Shown here: one piece after another, positions 35,349 to 47,200 of the stretch
Layout of the letters: each line of letters opens with the position of its first letter
How positions within the stretch are numbered: position 1 is the stretch's first letter
From: Mesostigma viride
Lineage: Eukaryota > Streptophyta > Mesostigmatophyceae > Mesostigmatales > Mesostigmataceae
DNA: 64,000 nt
Assembly (NCBI GenBank): GCA_009746045.1
Contig: RPFO01000082.1
Location: 7,501 to 71,500 of the forward strand
Reading direction: 5' to 3'
Notes under the pieces: model-generated
The model's input: only the letters and a program-made list of their open reading frames with translations
Told to the model about the DNA's origin: nothing
Databases searched by the model: none
Translations under genes and position numbers: made by a program

Positions 35349-36361
35349 ATGGCATGACTAGGAACGGGAGTGACATGACTAGGAACGACCATGGCATGAC
35401 TCGGAACGACCATGGCATGACTAGGAAGGAGCATGGCATGACTAGGAACGGGTATGGCGGCCAAGCACGTGGGCGGGTTCGTGCTATTCGTACCGTTGAT
35501 GCTGAAGAGTCACAGGTATCGTTGGAACGGAACGGTCCAGGGGTCGCAGGCGGTTCTTCCCGGGACTGATCTTCCAGCGCTGCAAGAAAATCACGAACAT
35601 GTCCCTGGTTGGGTAAAGAAAGCAGGCAAACCCCGACCGGCCGACCGCGTCCCCACCGTGCATGTACCTTGGTAAGACGTACGTAAGGTTCTGTGGGCTG
35701 AACTGACCGCGCTTCAAGAATATGACGATTTGAAGCCACTATGAAGGTATATGCAAACCATGTCGGCGTCATCCGCTCGACCCCTCTTACTCAGATATAG
35801 TTGGATATGCAGCATAAAAAGCAACGGGGAGAAATTGTCAATGACTATGATCCCCCAACTGTGGGTGTTAGGAAATAGAAAAAGCATGGCAGGCATAGCT
35901 TGCGTGCAACATTGGGGGTCGGAAATTCTAGTCGGGGGGGTCAGTGGACTCCAACGTGGACTCGAGACTCAGATTGATTGATTATTGAGGGTAAACTGCA
36001 CGACTACAGGCTCTTTGCGCGCGCCACATGTTAAGTAATCATGCCATCAGCTGCCATTTTGAACGCATCATAAGGAAACCCGTCGGGTTAAAAACTAAGA
36101 TCTAAACGGCCATCACCACTCGCATCGACGACGAAATTCGGCTAAGTCCAAAGGCAGCCGATACGATTTACGTCGTTTGCAGTTTTACGCGCCAGCCTTG
36201 CGCACGCTGCCGCGCCGCGCCCAGCCACGATGCACTCCCAGCCTTGCGCACTCCCAGCCTCGCGCACTCCCCAGCCTTGCGCACGCCAGCCTTGCGCACG
36301 CTGCGCCGCGCCCAGCCTTGTGCATCGTCTGAAGAAATCAGTGTCTGATGTTTACAAAAAC

Positions 36362-36533
36362 TCGTTTGAAAAATCCGCTCATAAGTGCGACGTGCGTCGA
36401 GTGTCAAGTGTCAACCCCATATGCCGGTCGCGTGTGGCGAAATTAATGGACGTTGGTCGACAGGAGTAGCGTAAACATTGATTTAACAATAAGCTTTCGA
36501 GTCGAGGAATGCCTATAACCAATTGAAGAAAAA
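36362..36533. promoter_or_regulatory. Short unique 5' flank of ARC6
   Basis: This 172-bp stretch is all that separates the right palindrome arm from the ARC6 start codon. The promoter must therefore be here or inside the arm. No clear core motif is seen. Confidence 0.35.
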
Positions 36534-39500
36534 ATGTCTGTTTTGTCGGTGAAGAGTTCGACCATTTTACGCGGGGTAACAGCCCGATACTCGGCAGGCC
36601 TCGTCTCACGGGAAGAAACTGCCTGCCGACCTTCTCCATCATGCACTGGAGGAATAGCGCCGAGTGTCCGCAGCGCGTGGGCATCTTTTTTGAGCTTCCC
36701 TAGACGTGTGCACAGGACCTCCCCCAGGTCTTATGGATGTCACCATATCTTAGCCTCTGAATTTCATGGGGTTCCTATGTTATACCATAAAATTGCGGCG
36801 TTACAGCCCCTCGAGTGCAGGGCAAGTACGATTCGGGCCCTTGCATTCGCGGCTGCGGATCCTACCGAGGAACGTACTGTTCGCGTCCCTCTGAACTATT
36901 ATGACATCCTGGGGGTACCCACTCACGTGAGCACGGAGACGATCTTGCGCATTCACAACCAGAGGCAGACGAACAAGCCAACTGAAGGCTATAGCGCGGC
37001 CGCCTTGCAGTCGCGGGCAGAAGTTTTGGATGCAGCGCGAGACACGTTGGCGAACGCTTCCCTGAGGCAGGGTACGTGATGTGGCCACTTGCGGAAGTTA
37101 CATACGAGCGCGCTGCTTTATGGGACGGTCATCGATACTCCTTACCACGCACCTGACCGTTAATAGATTACGTTTGAAAATTACCCTGAAATTTCTTGAT
37201 GTCTTGTATGCACTCCTTCCCGTGGCAATGTCGCTGGACGTCCGTTTAAGCCAGATGTGGGTAGGGGATGTAGCTGTGTTTCGACAAGCAAGGATAACCA
37301 TGCCCCCAGGTGCCCCCCTACATCACACACTCAACAGCTCTGGTAATAGCGCCCCTTGTCAGCCCAATTCTCGTGCTGCCGACCGCACATCGGCAAACCT
37401 TGCTTATTGCGGTGCGCCTCGCATGTGTTGTTTGCACATAATGTGCACGTGCTGTTCTGCAAAGTGGGGGGGGCTTGCAACGGTTTCGTCCCATCGTGCT
37501 GATTGTGCCACACCATGCTGGCACGTGGAGCAGCTGGTGGCTCCCATGCTTGCCAGAGAGTGCACTGTGCCACGGGAGCCCCCACCAGTGCACTTTGTAC
37601 ACATCCTCAATTATAATTCATGCGTGCTCTGCATGCGCGACCCGATGCGATGAGGGGGCAAGGTTTGAGCGAATCGGTAGCAGTTGGGCAGTCATGTGTG
37701 ATGCAGTGCCAAGGAGAGGCACGTGCAGCAGAGCCACCGCCACCCAGATGCTACAAGAACGGCCCTGGGCGTGGGGGCGCTGCCGCGATTACCAGATTTA
37801 GCAGCTGCTCACTCTGCAGCTGTCCATGTGGCGTGGCGTGGTGTGTACCGCCGCCCGGCACGCCATCATGTGGTTGAGGTTTTTAGGAGGCAACTTTGTC
37901 GGCGCGCCGATTTCCTAGGCCGTTGTTTTGGGGGGCACAGTAGACAGTGTGCGGAGTAGATGGTGGTGCAGATGACATCACGCTGGGCGTATGTGCACCG
38001 CACACACACACACACACACACATGCACATGCACGCATGCACGCATGCACGCATCATGTGCTGGTTCTTGCATTGATACATCCCGGCGTGCCCCTGCCTGA
38101 TGTACGCAGAGCGAGCACCCACCTGCAGGGGATGCCGGGTGCATTGGCGGAACTAGATATATCCTGGCTGTAGTTGTCATTGATGGAACTAGATATATCC
38201 TGGCTGTAGTTGTTATTGATGAAAATAGATATATCCTGGCTGTAGTCGTTATTGATGGAACTATATATATATATCCTGGCTGTAGTTGTTATTGATGGAT
38301 GGATGTGTCCTGGCTCGATGGCCACGCAAAACACACGATCTTCCCGTGCCCACGCATGACTTCTGCTTTCCCCGGATGGGTCCGAGTGGTCGGGGGGGGA
38401 GCGACTGATGTGGAGCAACCACCGCTTCATAAGCGAGCATGATGCCTGCTGATGATAAGCGCACAAACCTGATGTGCTCGGATGTGGGCATCGTATAAGG
38501 TCCACCGCGCTGGCATCTGGTTGCACACTTGTCGTTCACCTAGGCACTTGTCATGGCACTTGGTTGCACACTTGTCGTTCTCTACCGTGCATCGCTGCTT
38601 GCCACTTCATGGGGCCGGTCCTGTGGCAGCGTGGTTGCTGGCATAGGGAGCCAGCTGTTACCTCGCCATCAATGCTGACATCATCAAAGCATGCGCTCTG
38701 CCCGGGGTGGCCGTAGGTTTGGCTCACCCATCCTTCTCTGTGCGTTACCCGTCCACGCAATACCCGTGGCCTCGGACAGCACTCTTCCAGACCCCCCCAC
38801 CCCCCACCCACCCTCCCTGCCTACGGGGAGTGTCCCCCTAACCTTTTGCACCTCCATGCGCCCACTCCCATATTTTAATCCTCTACTCTTCTGCCCACCT
38901 GGCCATTTGCCTTCCCCCGCCCCGCCCCCCCCCTTTGCGTGTGCCAGAATACGACGAGGGCCTTCTGCAGGACGAGGCCACGACGCTTCTGGTGGAGCTG
39001 CCCTGGCGTCAAGTGCCGGGCGCGCTGTGCCTGCTGCAAGAAGCAGGCGAGGTGCAGGTCGTCCTGCAGTCGGGCGCCGCGTGCCTGCGCGACCCGTCCT
39101 CGCGACCGTTCCGGAAGGACGTGGCCATCAGCATGGCGCTGGCGTACGTGGAGCTCGGGCGCGAGGTGATGGCCGAGGAGCCGCCGCTGGTGGCCAAGGG
39201 GTGCGAGTACTTGGAGACGGCGCTCAAGCTGCTGCAGGAGGAGGGGGGGAAGGCGCTCGCGCCACAGCTGCAGGTGAGACAGGGCTGTACAAGCATGCAG
39301 TTGAGACAGGGCTGTGCAGCATGCAGTTGAGATAGGGCTGTGCAAGCATGCAGGTGAGACAGGGCTGTGCAAGCATGCAGGTGAGACAGGGCTGTGCAAG
39401 CATGCAGGGGAGCCGGCTTGATGGCTCCTCTTCTTGATTGATATGCCATGCAGGGGAGGCAGCATCTGAAGTGCGACATGCGAGTGAGGGAGCAGCTGAG

Positions 39501-42500
39501 CACTGCTCGCTGTGTGGGATGCATACCACCAGTTGTGGGGGGGCTCGTTGTGTGGATGCACGCTATTCCACCACCGCCGCCGCTGCCACCCCCACCAACA
39601 TTCCCCCCGACACCAACACCAACACGGCATCACCGCTGCGCCCCCCCTCCCCCCCCCCTTAACAACAACAACATGGTTGTGGTGCCCACAATGGCGGTGC
39701 CATGGCACCCTTCGGCCGACGGCCTGGGTCGACCTGTCCTGTGGCCGCGCAGAAGGACATCGACGCCACCCTGGAGCAGATGGCCCCCCGCTGCGTGCTG
39801 GAGCTGCTGGCGCTCCCCTTGGACTTGGACCACGAGGCGCCACGGCAGGAGGGCCTGAGCGGCCTGCGCGCGGTGCTGTGGGCGGTGGGCACCAAGGGGG
39901 AGCCGCCCGCGTCCGTGCCGGACCGCGCGACGTTCATGAAGGAGGTGAGCAATCGCGTGCATGGGGGAGGTGAAGCGAGGCTGGTCGCGTGAGGGAGGTG
40001 AGACATGGCTCTGCCATGACGTGCATGCGGGAGGTGAGTGACCGCGTGCGTTTAGGCACGAGGTGACGCCAGGCTCCGCATGGACGACCCCTTGTGGATC
40101 TGGTCTATGGCTGGCCACTTGCATCTGTGGATCTGGTCTATGGCTGGCCACTTGCATCTGTGGATCTGGTCTATGGCTGGCCACTTGCATCTGCTGGGGA
40201 GGGGAGCTGGGAGGGTCCACGGGAAGCCGGTTTAGTTTTTCAGGGCTGGGGCAACCAGGTGCCCTTTTGGGACGTTCTGTGTGGCACCGGGGCCGGAGGA
40301 GAGGGTGGGCGCAAGAGGGTGATCATGGGCTGGGGATCCACGCCGGTGTGCCTGTCCGGGATGAGCCAGCAGCATGCGTGTAAGTTGCTGCGTGGCTACC
40401 AGCAACTTAGCCAGCCGAGCTTCCTCTCCTTTTCTTTCCAGGAAGCAATGCCCATGCGAGCAGCCTCAGTGTGCTCAAGATTTTCCTATGGCCAGGTGGG
40501 CACTGGCTATTGGGGGCTCTAAAGGAAGCTGATGACGCCTGCTGTAGCCTGTTACGGCCGGTCCACCGCCAAACTATCTATGCAGGTGCACGTCTGTGCA
40601 TCCACCGCACGTCGGTTCTGGGTGGACGCCACCCCCGTGACCCTTGCAGTCTGAGAAGGACGAGGAGGCCGCCATGGGAGGCGGTGTCCCAACAGTTCGT
40701 ACCCCATGATGCCCAACGGAGGCATGGGGATGCAGTCGCAAGCGACACTGGCACAGCACCCCCTACGGTGCAGCCCACGCTCCACATATACCCGCGCGCT
40801 GCAGGAACCATACTGACAGTTGCCACCACCCGCGCTGACACCCTCGCCATGGTCGCCACATGCATGCCGGCGGCTTCCTTCCGACCCCCTTGTCCCTCCT
40901 CCCCCTCCTCTACACTCCCCCCCGCCCCCTCCCCCCCCCCCCCCTACCCCCAGGCGTTCCACTACATGACGGCGGCGGAGCAGGTGGCCCTGTTTGTGTC
41001 CACGCCGGAGAGCGTGCCGGCGGAGAGCTACGAGGTGTATGCCGCCGCATTGGCCCACATTGCGGAGGGCTTCTCCTCGCGCCGCCCGCGTTTGATCCAG
41101 GACGCGGACGCGCTGCTGGGCCAGCTGCAGGCGGTGCGTGGCCGCTTCCCACCGTTACATACACGCCAGCACACCCCCTGCCCATAACCGGCACCCGCGT
41201 ACCGATGCAGGATCCTCATGTCTCTCATTTCTTGCATGCTCATGTCTCACATCCTGTGAATGCCCCGCCTGTGCTGACTGCCCCATCGATACCCGCGTGT
41301 ACGCCCTGGGCTTCACGCGGGCAACCCTTGCCTATGGGGGTCGTTTTGGACAGTTCTAGCCCACCACTAAGTGAGACAGCCAGTGCGATGTATACGCCCA
41401 ACCGCATCCGCGCAGACAGGGGACGAAGACCTGCTCTTCTCGGCCGAAGTGGGCGGCGACGTCAAGCTGGAGCGCGCCATGTGTGCACTGCTGACCGGGA
41501 ATGTGGACGGGGCCGTTAGCTGGCTGGGACTAGACCCATCCAAGGGCCCCTTCAAGGGCGACCGCTCCGTACGCGACTTCATCCTGGCAGCGTCACCCGA
41601 CGGGTCGGACCTGCTGCCCGGACTGTGCCTGCTGGCGGAGCGCTGGCTGCGGGAGGTGCTGTACCCGTCATTCCGAGATCTGGAGGGCCGGCGCAACGTG
41701 GTGCTGACCGAGTATTTTGACGACCCAAGCGTCAAGGACTACCTGGAGGGGATTGACCGCACGCCGACGGGGTGAGCCGCCGGCGCCATGGTCAGACGAC
41801 CTGGAAGAGGGGGAGAGGGGGAGGAGGAGGGGGAGGGAGGGGGGAGGGGGGAGGGGGAGGAGGAGGGGGGAGGGGGAGGGGGGAGGGGGGAGGGGGGAGG
41901 GGGAGGGGGAGGGGGGAGGGGGGAGGGGGGAGGGGGAGGGGGAGGGGGGAGGGGGGAGGGGGAGGGGGGAGGGGGGAGGGGGGGAGGGGGAAGGATGGCT
42001 CTCCTAGGATGGGAGAATGGGGGCGTGGGATGGGAGGGATGGGATGCCTTCTCTGTGCCCGCTTGCTGACAAGTTTTCTATCCCTATGTTTGCATGTGTT
42101 ACTATCGCGGTTATGTATTGCAACCGTTACTATTGCAACTCCTGAGACCAGCTGTCGTGGCTGTGTGTGTTGGCCTCTCCCCACTCCCCGTACTAGTCCA
42201 CTTAGCGCGCGGAAGCATGGCAAGGCATGCTTGAATGCAAGCCAGCTGAGTCTCAATGCTGCAGGTGGAAGGTACCCAGGCTTGACCGGCCTGGCTTCTG
42301 TATGCAGCCACCTGGCCGATTCCCTTCATCATGCTGTGTAATTTCTCCATCTAATTGCCTGCTCTGCACGCCAAACTTGATTTGTGCGCCTGCCTGGATG
42401 CTCCTTTGGGCATTTACTTGTAAACCTATTTTGGATGGATGGCCCCCATCACCATATCCGGCATGCACACACTATGCCTCTTGTATTTTTTCGATTTAAA

Positions 42501-45500
42501 CAAGTCGCGTCCTCATCTCTGTCTCCCTGTCTTCACTCCCAACCTTGGCATACCACGCTCTCAACCCCCGTCTTCCACCTGCCCCTACCCGTTTCTCGTC
42601 CCATCCACTGCCATCCCTCCCCTGGTCCTTGTTGCGTATAGGGGTTGCCGGTACCTTCTTCCCTACTTTCTTTCCCCACTTTCTTTGTACCCGTGTGGGG
42701 TTCTGACCTATGCACGTGATGTCACCAACGCCTTTGCTAATCAAGGAAGCCGTCCCCTGCCCTGTGATTCTTGAACTCCTCCCCGGCCCGGCCCCATCGC
42801 AGTAACCTGGCGGCCAAGGTCTCGCAGCTCTCCGGCTTCCTCAAGTCGCTCAAGATCACCGCGCTGCAGACACTGTCCACCGTATTCCCTGACGATGCCG
42901 CGGGCGTCAAGGAGCTGAGTGTGCCTGATATCAAGGAGCTGAGGGGGGGCAAGGGGGAGGCGGACGAGGAGGGGGCGCGCGAAGGGGCGGAAGCCAGCGC
43001 AAAGGATAGGGATGCGACCGCGCAGGTGCGTGCATGCAATGTAGGTCGGGCGTGGCTGCATGGGCATGCAGGTGCGTGCATGCAATGTAGGTCGGGCGTG
43101 GCTGCATGGGCATGCAGGTGCGTGCATGCGATGTAGGTCGGGCGTGGCTGCATGGGCATGCAGGTGCGTGCATGCAATGTAGGTAGGGCGTGGCTGCATG
43201 GGCATGCAGGTGGGTTCGATGATTGGTTGCCAGAGGTGGGGGTGGCGGCGGTGGGAGAGCTGGTTGTTTTGGCTGTCTGGCCATGGTTGTGTTGCTCGCC
43301 CTAATGCTGGCGATGGCTGTGTGTATAAAAGATTGAATATTCTCCGTTCATCGGGGTCTTTGTGTAAACACTTGGGCTCCTCAGGGGGTGAGCGGTTTGG
43401 GTAAGGGTTTAGGGTTTAGGGTTTAGGGTTTAGGCTTGGGGAAGGAGGCCAAAGGAATGACCCCCACGCGGTTGCTGTGCGCAGCCCCTGCGCCCTTCCC
43501 CCTACATCTTGTAACTTTGCGTTTCCTGCGGTCACCCGCAGTTCCCTGGCATGATGCGGTGAGCCGCTTTTGGTCCACCATGCGGCAGGACTCCCTGGAT
43601 CTGTGTTCCCCCTGATTATGCCTGTGTTGGGTTTACCATTCCCACATCGTCGCGCGCTGGACAAGCAGGTGGCTGCACCAGCCAGCGCCGTCGCTGCAGA
43701 TGCCAGCAGCGCTCCTACCCAGGCGGTGGTGGTGGCACCCAAGCGGAGTCCAGTGGGCGCCATCGTGGGGGGCACGGTGGTACGTCCCGCGGAGTGCATG
43801 GGGAACGCGGGCATTAGAAACGTGGCTGCCATCCCACGCATAGGGCCAAGCATGCCAGCGAAGGAGAAGCATGGCTGTAAGAAGCATGGCCGTAGTCGGC
43901 AGCAGGAGCCTGGGGTTGCGAGACATTGAGTTAGTTTGTAAACGTCCTGTAACCGTCCCCAAGCTCCCGACCGCTACAGATGGCGCCTGACCTGATTGAC
44001 TTTTTTCCTTTTACTATCATCCTGGCCTCCCCTACTGTATGTCCTTGTCCTTGTATTTGCCTGCAACCTACCCCACCATGCATCTTTTGCCTTGATCCAC
44101 CCATGCCTCGTCGCCTGCCCTGCCGTGGCTCCATCACGTATGTGTGCCCCTCGTTCCACCCACGACCCCGTGTCCGCCCCCTATTCCTCCTCACCCTTTG
44201 CAGCTGATTGCCGGTGGCATCTCGCTGGCTGCCGTCGGCTCAGGGCTCGTGCCGGGTGTGTCTCTACCCCCCCTGCCCCCCGCGGTGGCCACGGCTATAC
44301 GGGACGGCAAGCTGCCCGACCTGCAGTCGATCGACCTGCCGGCCACGCCAAAAGAGGCCATGGCACGCGTGCAGGCGGCGTGGGGCAGTTACCGTGGGAC
44401 AGGCACGCCACTGGGAGGGCAGCCGCAAGCCGCGGCGTTCAGCGCATCCAGCGGGCACGCGTCCACACGGGGGGGTTCCTCGGCGCAAGCGGCAGCAATG
44501 GCCGTGCCGACGCCCACCCCAGCAGCTGCCACCCAGCAGCCGCCACCAGCGGCCAAGAACAGCGCAGCGGCGGCGGCGGCGACACCTGTCCCGAGCGGCG
44601 TGTCCCCTCGCTCGTTCAACTTCCAGCTGCCGCCGCTACCGCACGTCGAACAGCTGGGGGACGTGCGCAAGTGGCTAGGGATCGACGGCGGCCTGCGCAA
44701 GGGAGCCGTGTCGGGCCCGCTGGACACCAAGGCCGCCGAGGAGATTGTGCGGCGGTGGCAGTCGCTCAAGGCAGCGGCACTCGGGCCCGAACATAATGTG
44801 GGTCATGGGGAGGGTTTGGATGGGATCGATGGAGCTTCTTTTTTATAGGGTGAAGACTGTTGGTGATAGCTTGTTCGACCCCTGCGTGTGCCTGCATGGT
44901 CACATGCTTTGTGCGACCACTGTTTGGGAAACGTTTTGGCGTGGACTCAGTCTACATGAAAATATACCATGCGGTTATCTCTTTGTTGCATTTATGGGTG
45001 CAGATGTGCTCGTGCACCGGCATCCCACACCGCACGCGTGCTGATGTGGTGTTGAACCGACAAACTGCACTGCCTTGTGCGTGCTGCGTGTGTGTGCTCC
45101 CGTGCCGACAAACTGCCATGTGTTTTGTTGAACCGACTACCTGCGCCACATGCTGTCAAACCGACGAACGACCTGCCCTGCGTGCCCTGCAGGCGGCGTG
45201 CCTCAAGGAGATTTTGTCGGGCCCGATGCTGGGCCAGTGGACCACGCGCGCCGACGACGTGGCCAAGAACGGCTGGTACTGGAAGTACAAGCTGGAGAGC
45301 GTTCGGGTGGATCGCATCGTGCTCAGCGAGGGAGGGCGCAAGGCCATCGTCGACGCCACACTGGAGGTAAGATTGTTGGCGGGGCGCTGTTTGTCCTCCC
45401 CTTTCTGGCCCCACTCCCACGCTCCACACACACACACACATACCTTTCTTGCCCAGTTTCAGTCTGTCTTTTTTTTTAAGTCCGTGCCATACTTCGCAGG

Positions 45501-46117
45501 CGGTGAATCGTTGCAGCAGCTGGGTGAGGCACACTGTCATCGTGCAAATCATGATGCTTTGGATGACCTGGATGCCGGCCCAGGTTGTCGCTTGGAGCCT
45601 CCATGATTTCCATTCACGTGATGTCGCCCTCGCCCCAATGTCCTGGCATTAGGTGTTGTTCGCCAATCACTCTCAGAATGTTTACCAATATATGAGCAAA
45701 GGCCTGACAGCAAGCCAATATCTGAATGCATATCAGTTCTAAAAGCATACAGATATATGCAGGCTTGCACTTGGGTGGTTAAAGGGTGGAGGACAAGGAA
45801 AATACGTTTGGGTGGGGTTGTGGTCCCAGAGAGTGTTTGGGGACTTTCACCCATTGTTGCAAGCGGCGAGGATGCCCTGATTTGGACAATCCTTGTGTGC
45901 ACCCTGGCTCAGGGCATGTGGGCTGCTGTATTAATGTCATACCTGCACGGGCACCAATTTCTTGGGTTACGCAATGCACGTGCAGGAAGGAGCGCAACTG
46001 TTTGATCGTGGCAAGGCCGACGTCAACGATGCGTACAAGAGCACGTACACGGCTCGCTACGAGATCCGGATGATCGACAACGCATGGCGCATCGTCCGTG
46101 GAGTCGTGCTCAGATAG
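36534..46117 (+). CDS. ARC6: ARC6, plastid-division protein (FtsZ-ring anchor)
   Basis: Inner-envelope protein that anchors and stabilises the plastid FtsZ ring and recruits PDV proteins; descended from cyanobacterial Ftn2. Exons: 36,534-37,071; 38,948-39,273; 39,753-39,944; 40,954-41,133; 41,416-41,771; 42,803-43,025; 43,669-43,779; 44,204-44,797; 45,193-45,366; 45,986-46,117. All phases match and give about 941 aa (Arabidopsis about 800). Transit peptide about 1-115; J-like domain from about 118 (LNYYDILGVPTHVS) with no HPD motif. Then PGALCLLQEAGEVQVVLQSG, LNGL-like ...EGLSGLRAVLWAVG, FHYMTAAEQVALFVSTPESV, ERAMCALLTGNVDGAVSWLG, DLLPGLCLLAERWL and TEYFDDPSVKDYLE. A membrane helix spans the exon 7/8 join (VGAIVGGTV, LIAGGISLAAVGSG, about 633-655). 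An Ala/Pro-rich linker follows, and the C-terminal intermembrane-space domain is AAEEIVRRWQSLKAAALGPE, WTTRADDVAKNGWYWKYKL, TYTARYEIRMIDNAWRIV. It is the first gene right of the palindrome. Confidence 0.95.
38155..38310 (+). repeat. About 37-bp minisatellite, four copies
   Basis: Unit GAACTAGATATATCCTGGCT followed by GTAGTTGTTATTGATG, in ARC6 intron 1. A short (CA)n run precedes it at about 37,999-38,030. Confidence 0.9.
39271..39405 (+). repeat. 27-bp repeat beginning at the ARC6 exon 2 splice donor, five copies
   Basis: The exon end CAG and donor GTGAGACAGGGCTGTGC are repeated in tandem. Three copies keep CAG|GTGAGA exactly (39,271, about 39,351 and 39,378); two have changed to CAG|TTGAGA. 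The first copy is the real junction by reading frame. Confidence 0.9.
40095..40195 (+). repeat. 33-bp minisatellite, three copies
   Basis: Unit GTGGATCTGGTCTATGGCTG followed by GCCACTTGCATCT, in ARC6 intron 3. Just upstream, 39,940-40,050 contains three variants of the exon 3 donor region (GGGAGGTGAG). Confidence 0.93.
41800..41992 (+). repeat. (GGGGGAG)n purine tract
   Basis: Nearly pure purine array in ARC6 intron 5, beginning about 30 nt after the donor at 41,772. Glycine-rich open frames across it are not genes. Confidence 0.93.
43021..43215 (+). repeat. About 47-bp repeat beginning at the ARC6 exon 6 splice donor, four copies
   Basis: The exon end GCAG with donor GTGCGTGCATGCAATGTAGG and about 25 further bases is repeated four times. 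Each copy keeps CAGGTGCGTG, so each is a potential donor. The last copy ends GCAGGTGGGT at about 43,205. Confidence 0.92.
43404..43434 (+). repeat. Interstitial telomere-type repeat (TTTAGGG)4
   Basis: Four perfect GTTTAGG-phase units, flanked by GGGTAAGG and GGCTTGGGG, inside ARC6 intron 6. Confidence 0.93.
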
Positions 46118-46599
46118 TTTCTTTGCCAGGAAGACGCCAGCCATGGTATTGTAACACTGGCACCGCAGCATGACGACAGCCTGGTTACTTTTGGTTTGGT
46201 TTGTGCAGCATGGAATCTCACCATCTGCATTTCAGTCTTGCTGTCTTATCGTCGCACAGTCTGATGTCTGGGTGTCTTCGGGCATGAGCTAAGTAAGTAC
46301 TTGCATGTCATGCCCATGGGCATGCGACGGAGTACTGATATGCGAATCTGATTAGAAAAATATTTGCACGAAAGTTGCAAATATCGTCTGCATCATGCCC
46401 CAACCATATAGGCATGAGCTGATGTGAAGCTGGGTAGATGCTGCGAGGCAATTTACCGTCCACGGGTGTGCCTGTAAAATCTACTTATTATTTAATTGAT
46501 AATATCTAAAAGGTACATGACAATAATTCTAAAGAGTTTGTTTGTCACGCAATGTTTATATTGCGATCCACAGGATGATGCGCCCCTCACTTTTAGCCT
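46118..46599. other. 3' flank of ARC6 with a retroelement end
   Basis: TGTAA at 46,150-46,154 is a candidate polyadenylation signal, 33 nt after the ARC6 stop. Positions about 46,288-46,400, read on minus, match 63,418-63,535 on plus. Both end in a CATGCC...GGCATG hairpin followed by an (ACTT)n tail (AAGTACTTACTTA). This is the 3' end of a second retroelement family. No gene supported. Confidence 0.5.
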
Positions 46600-47200
46600 C
46601 CTTCAGGCCCCGGGATCGATTTCGAGGCGCATCAATTGATAAGTAAGAAAGTACGGCCAACGGTAACACGGATCTTTTTGCGGATCTGTAGGCAGAATAT
46701 GCGTTGGTTGCATGCAATGCTTCTTTCGCACGCACCCGACCGCCCAGCAGCTTGCCACCGTCTTCGGGCCATCAGATCGGGTGGTCTGCCTTGACTATAT
46801 CTGCGTACGCCGAGCTCAGCGCTCCTCTGTTGTTGACGCTCGCGCGTGCTGCAAGATTCTGTCAGCACGGTGGATTGGGACCACCGTCTCGTGCTCGCGC
46901 GCATCAGATTGTGGTTTCCAGGCGTGAAACCGTCGCGACAACTGGCGCCACAGCCCGATCTCAAGGTGCTCCAGAGGGTACTGAAGGATGCCGACAATTA
47001 AATGTCAGCAGCGAAGCAGGCCGCTATATGCACCGGGACGAATTCCTGGCAGTCTTCAACGCCAGGGGCAGTTGACAGCAGGTACACGCCATTCCGCCCC
47101 CAGCTAGGTGACTTTTCAGTGATCCTAGACGCGGTATCGCTGCCAAGTACCGCCTGGCTGTCCGCACCCGAGGTCCCCTCCTTGCCTCCGCGCCGACAGC

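Larger units (their letters stand above)
31471..36361 (-). repeat. Palindrome, right arm, with one insertion
   Basis: Inverted copy of 26,868-30,607, interrupted only by the retrotransposon at 31,860-33,001. It ends 172 bp before the ARC6 start codon. Confidence 0.95.

Noticed and set aside
41717-42069. Glycine-rich proteins over the GGGGGAG tract
   Set aside because: Intronic purine microsatellite. The frames begin in ARC6 exon 5 only by overlap.
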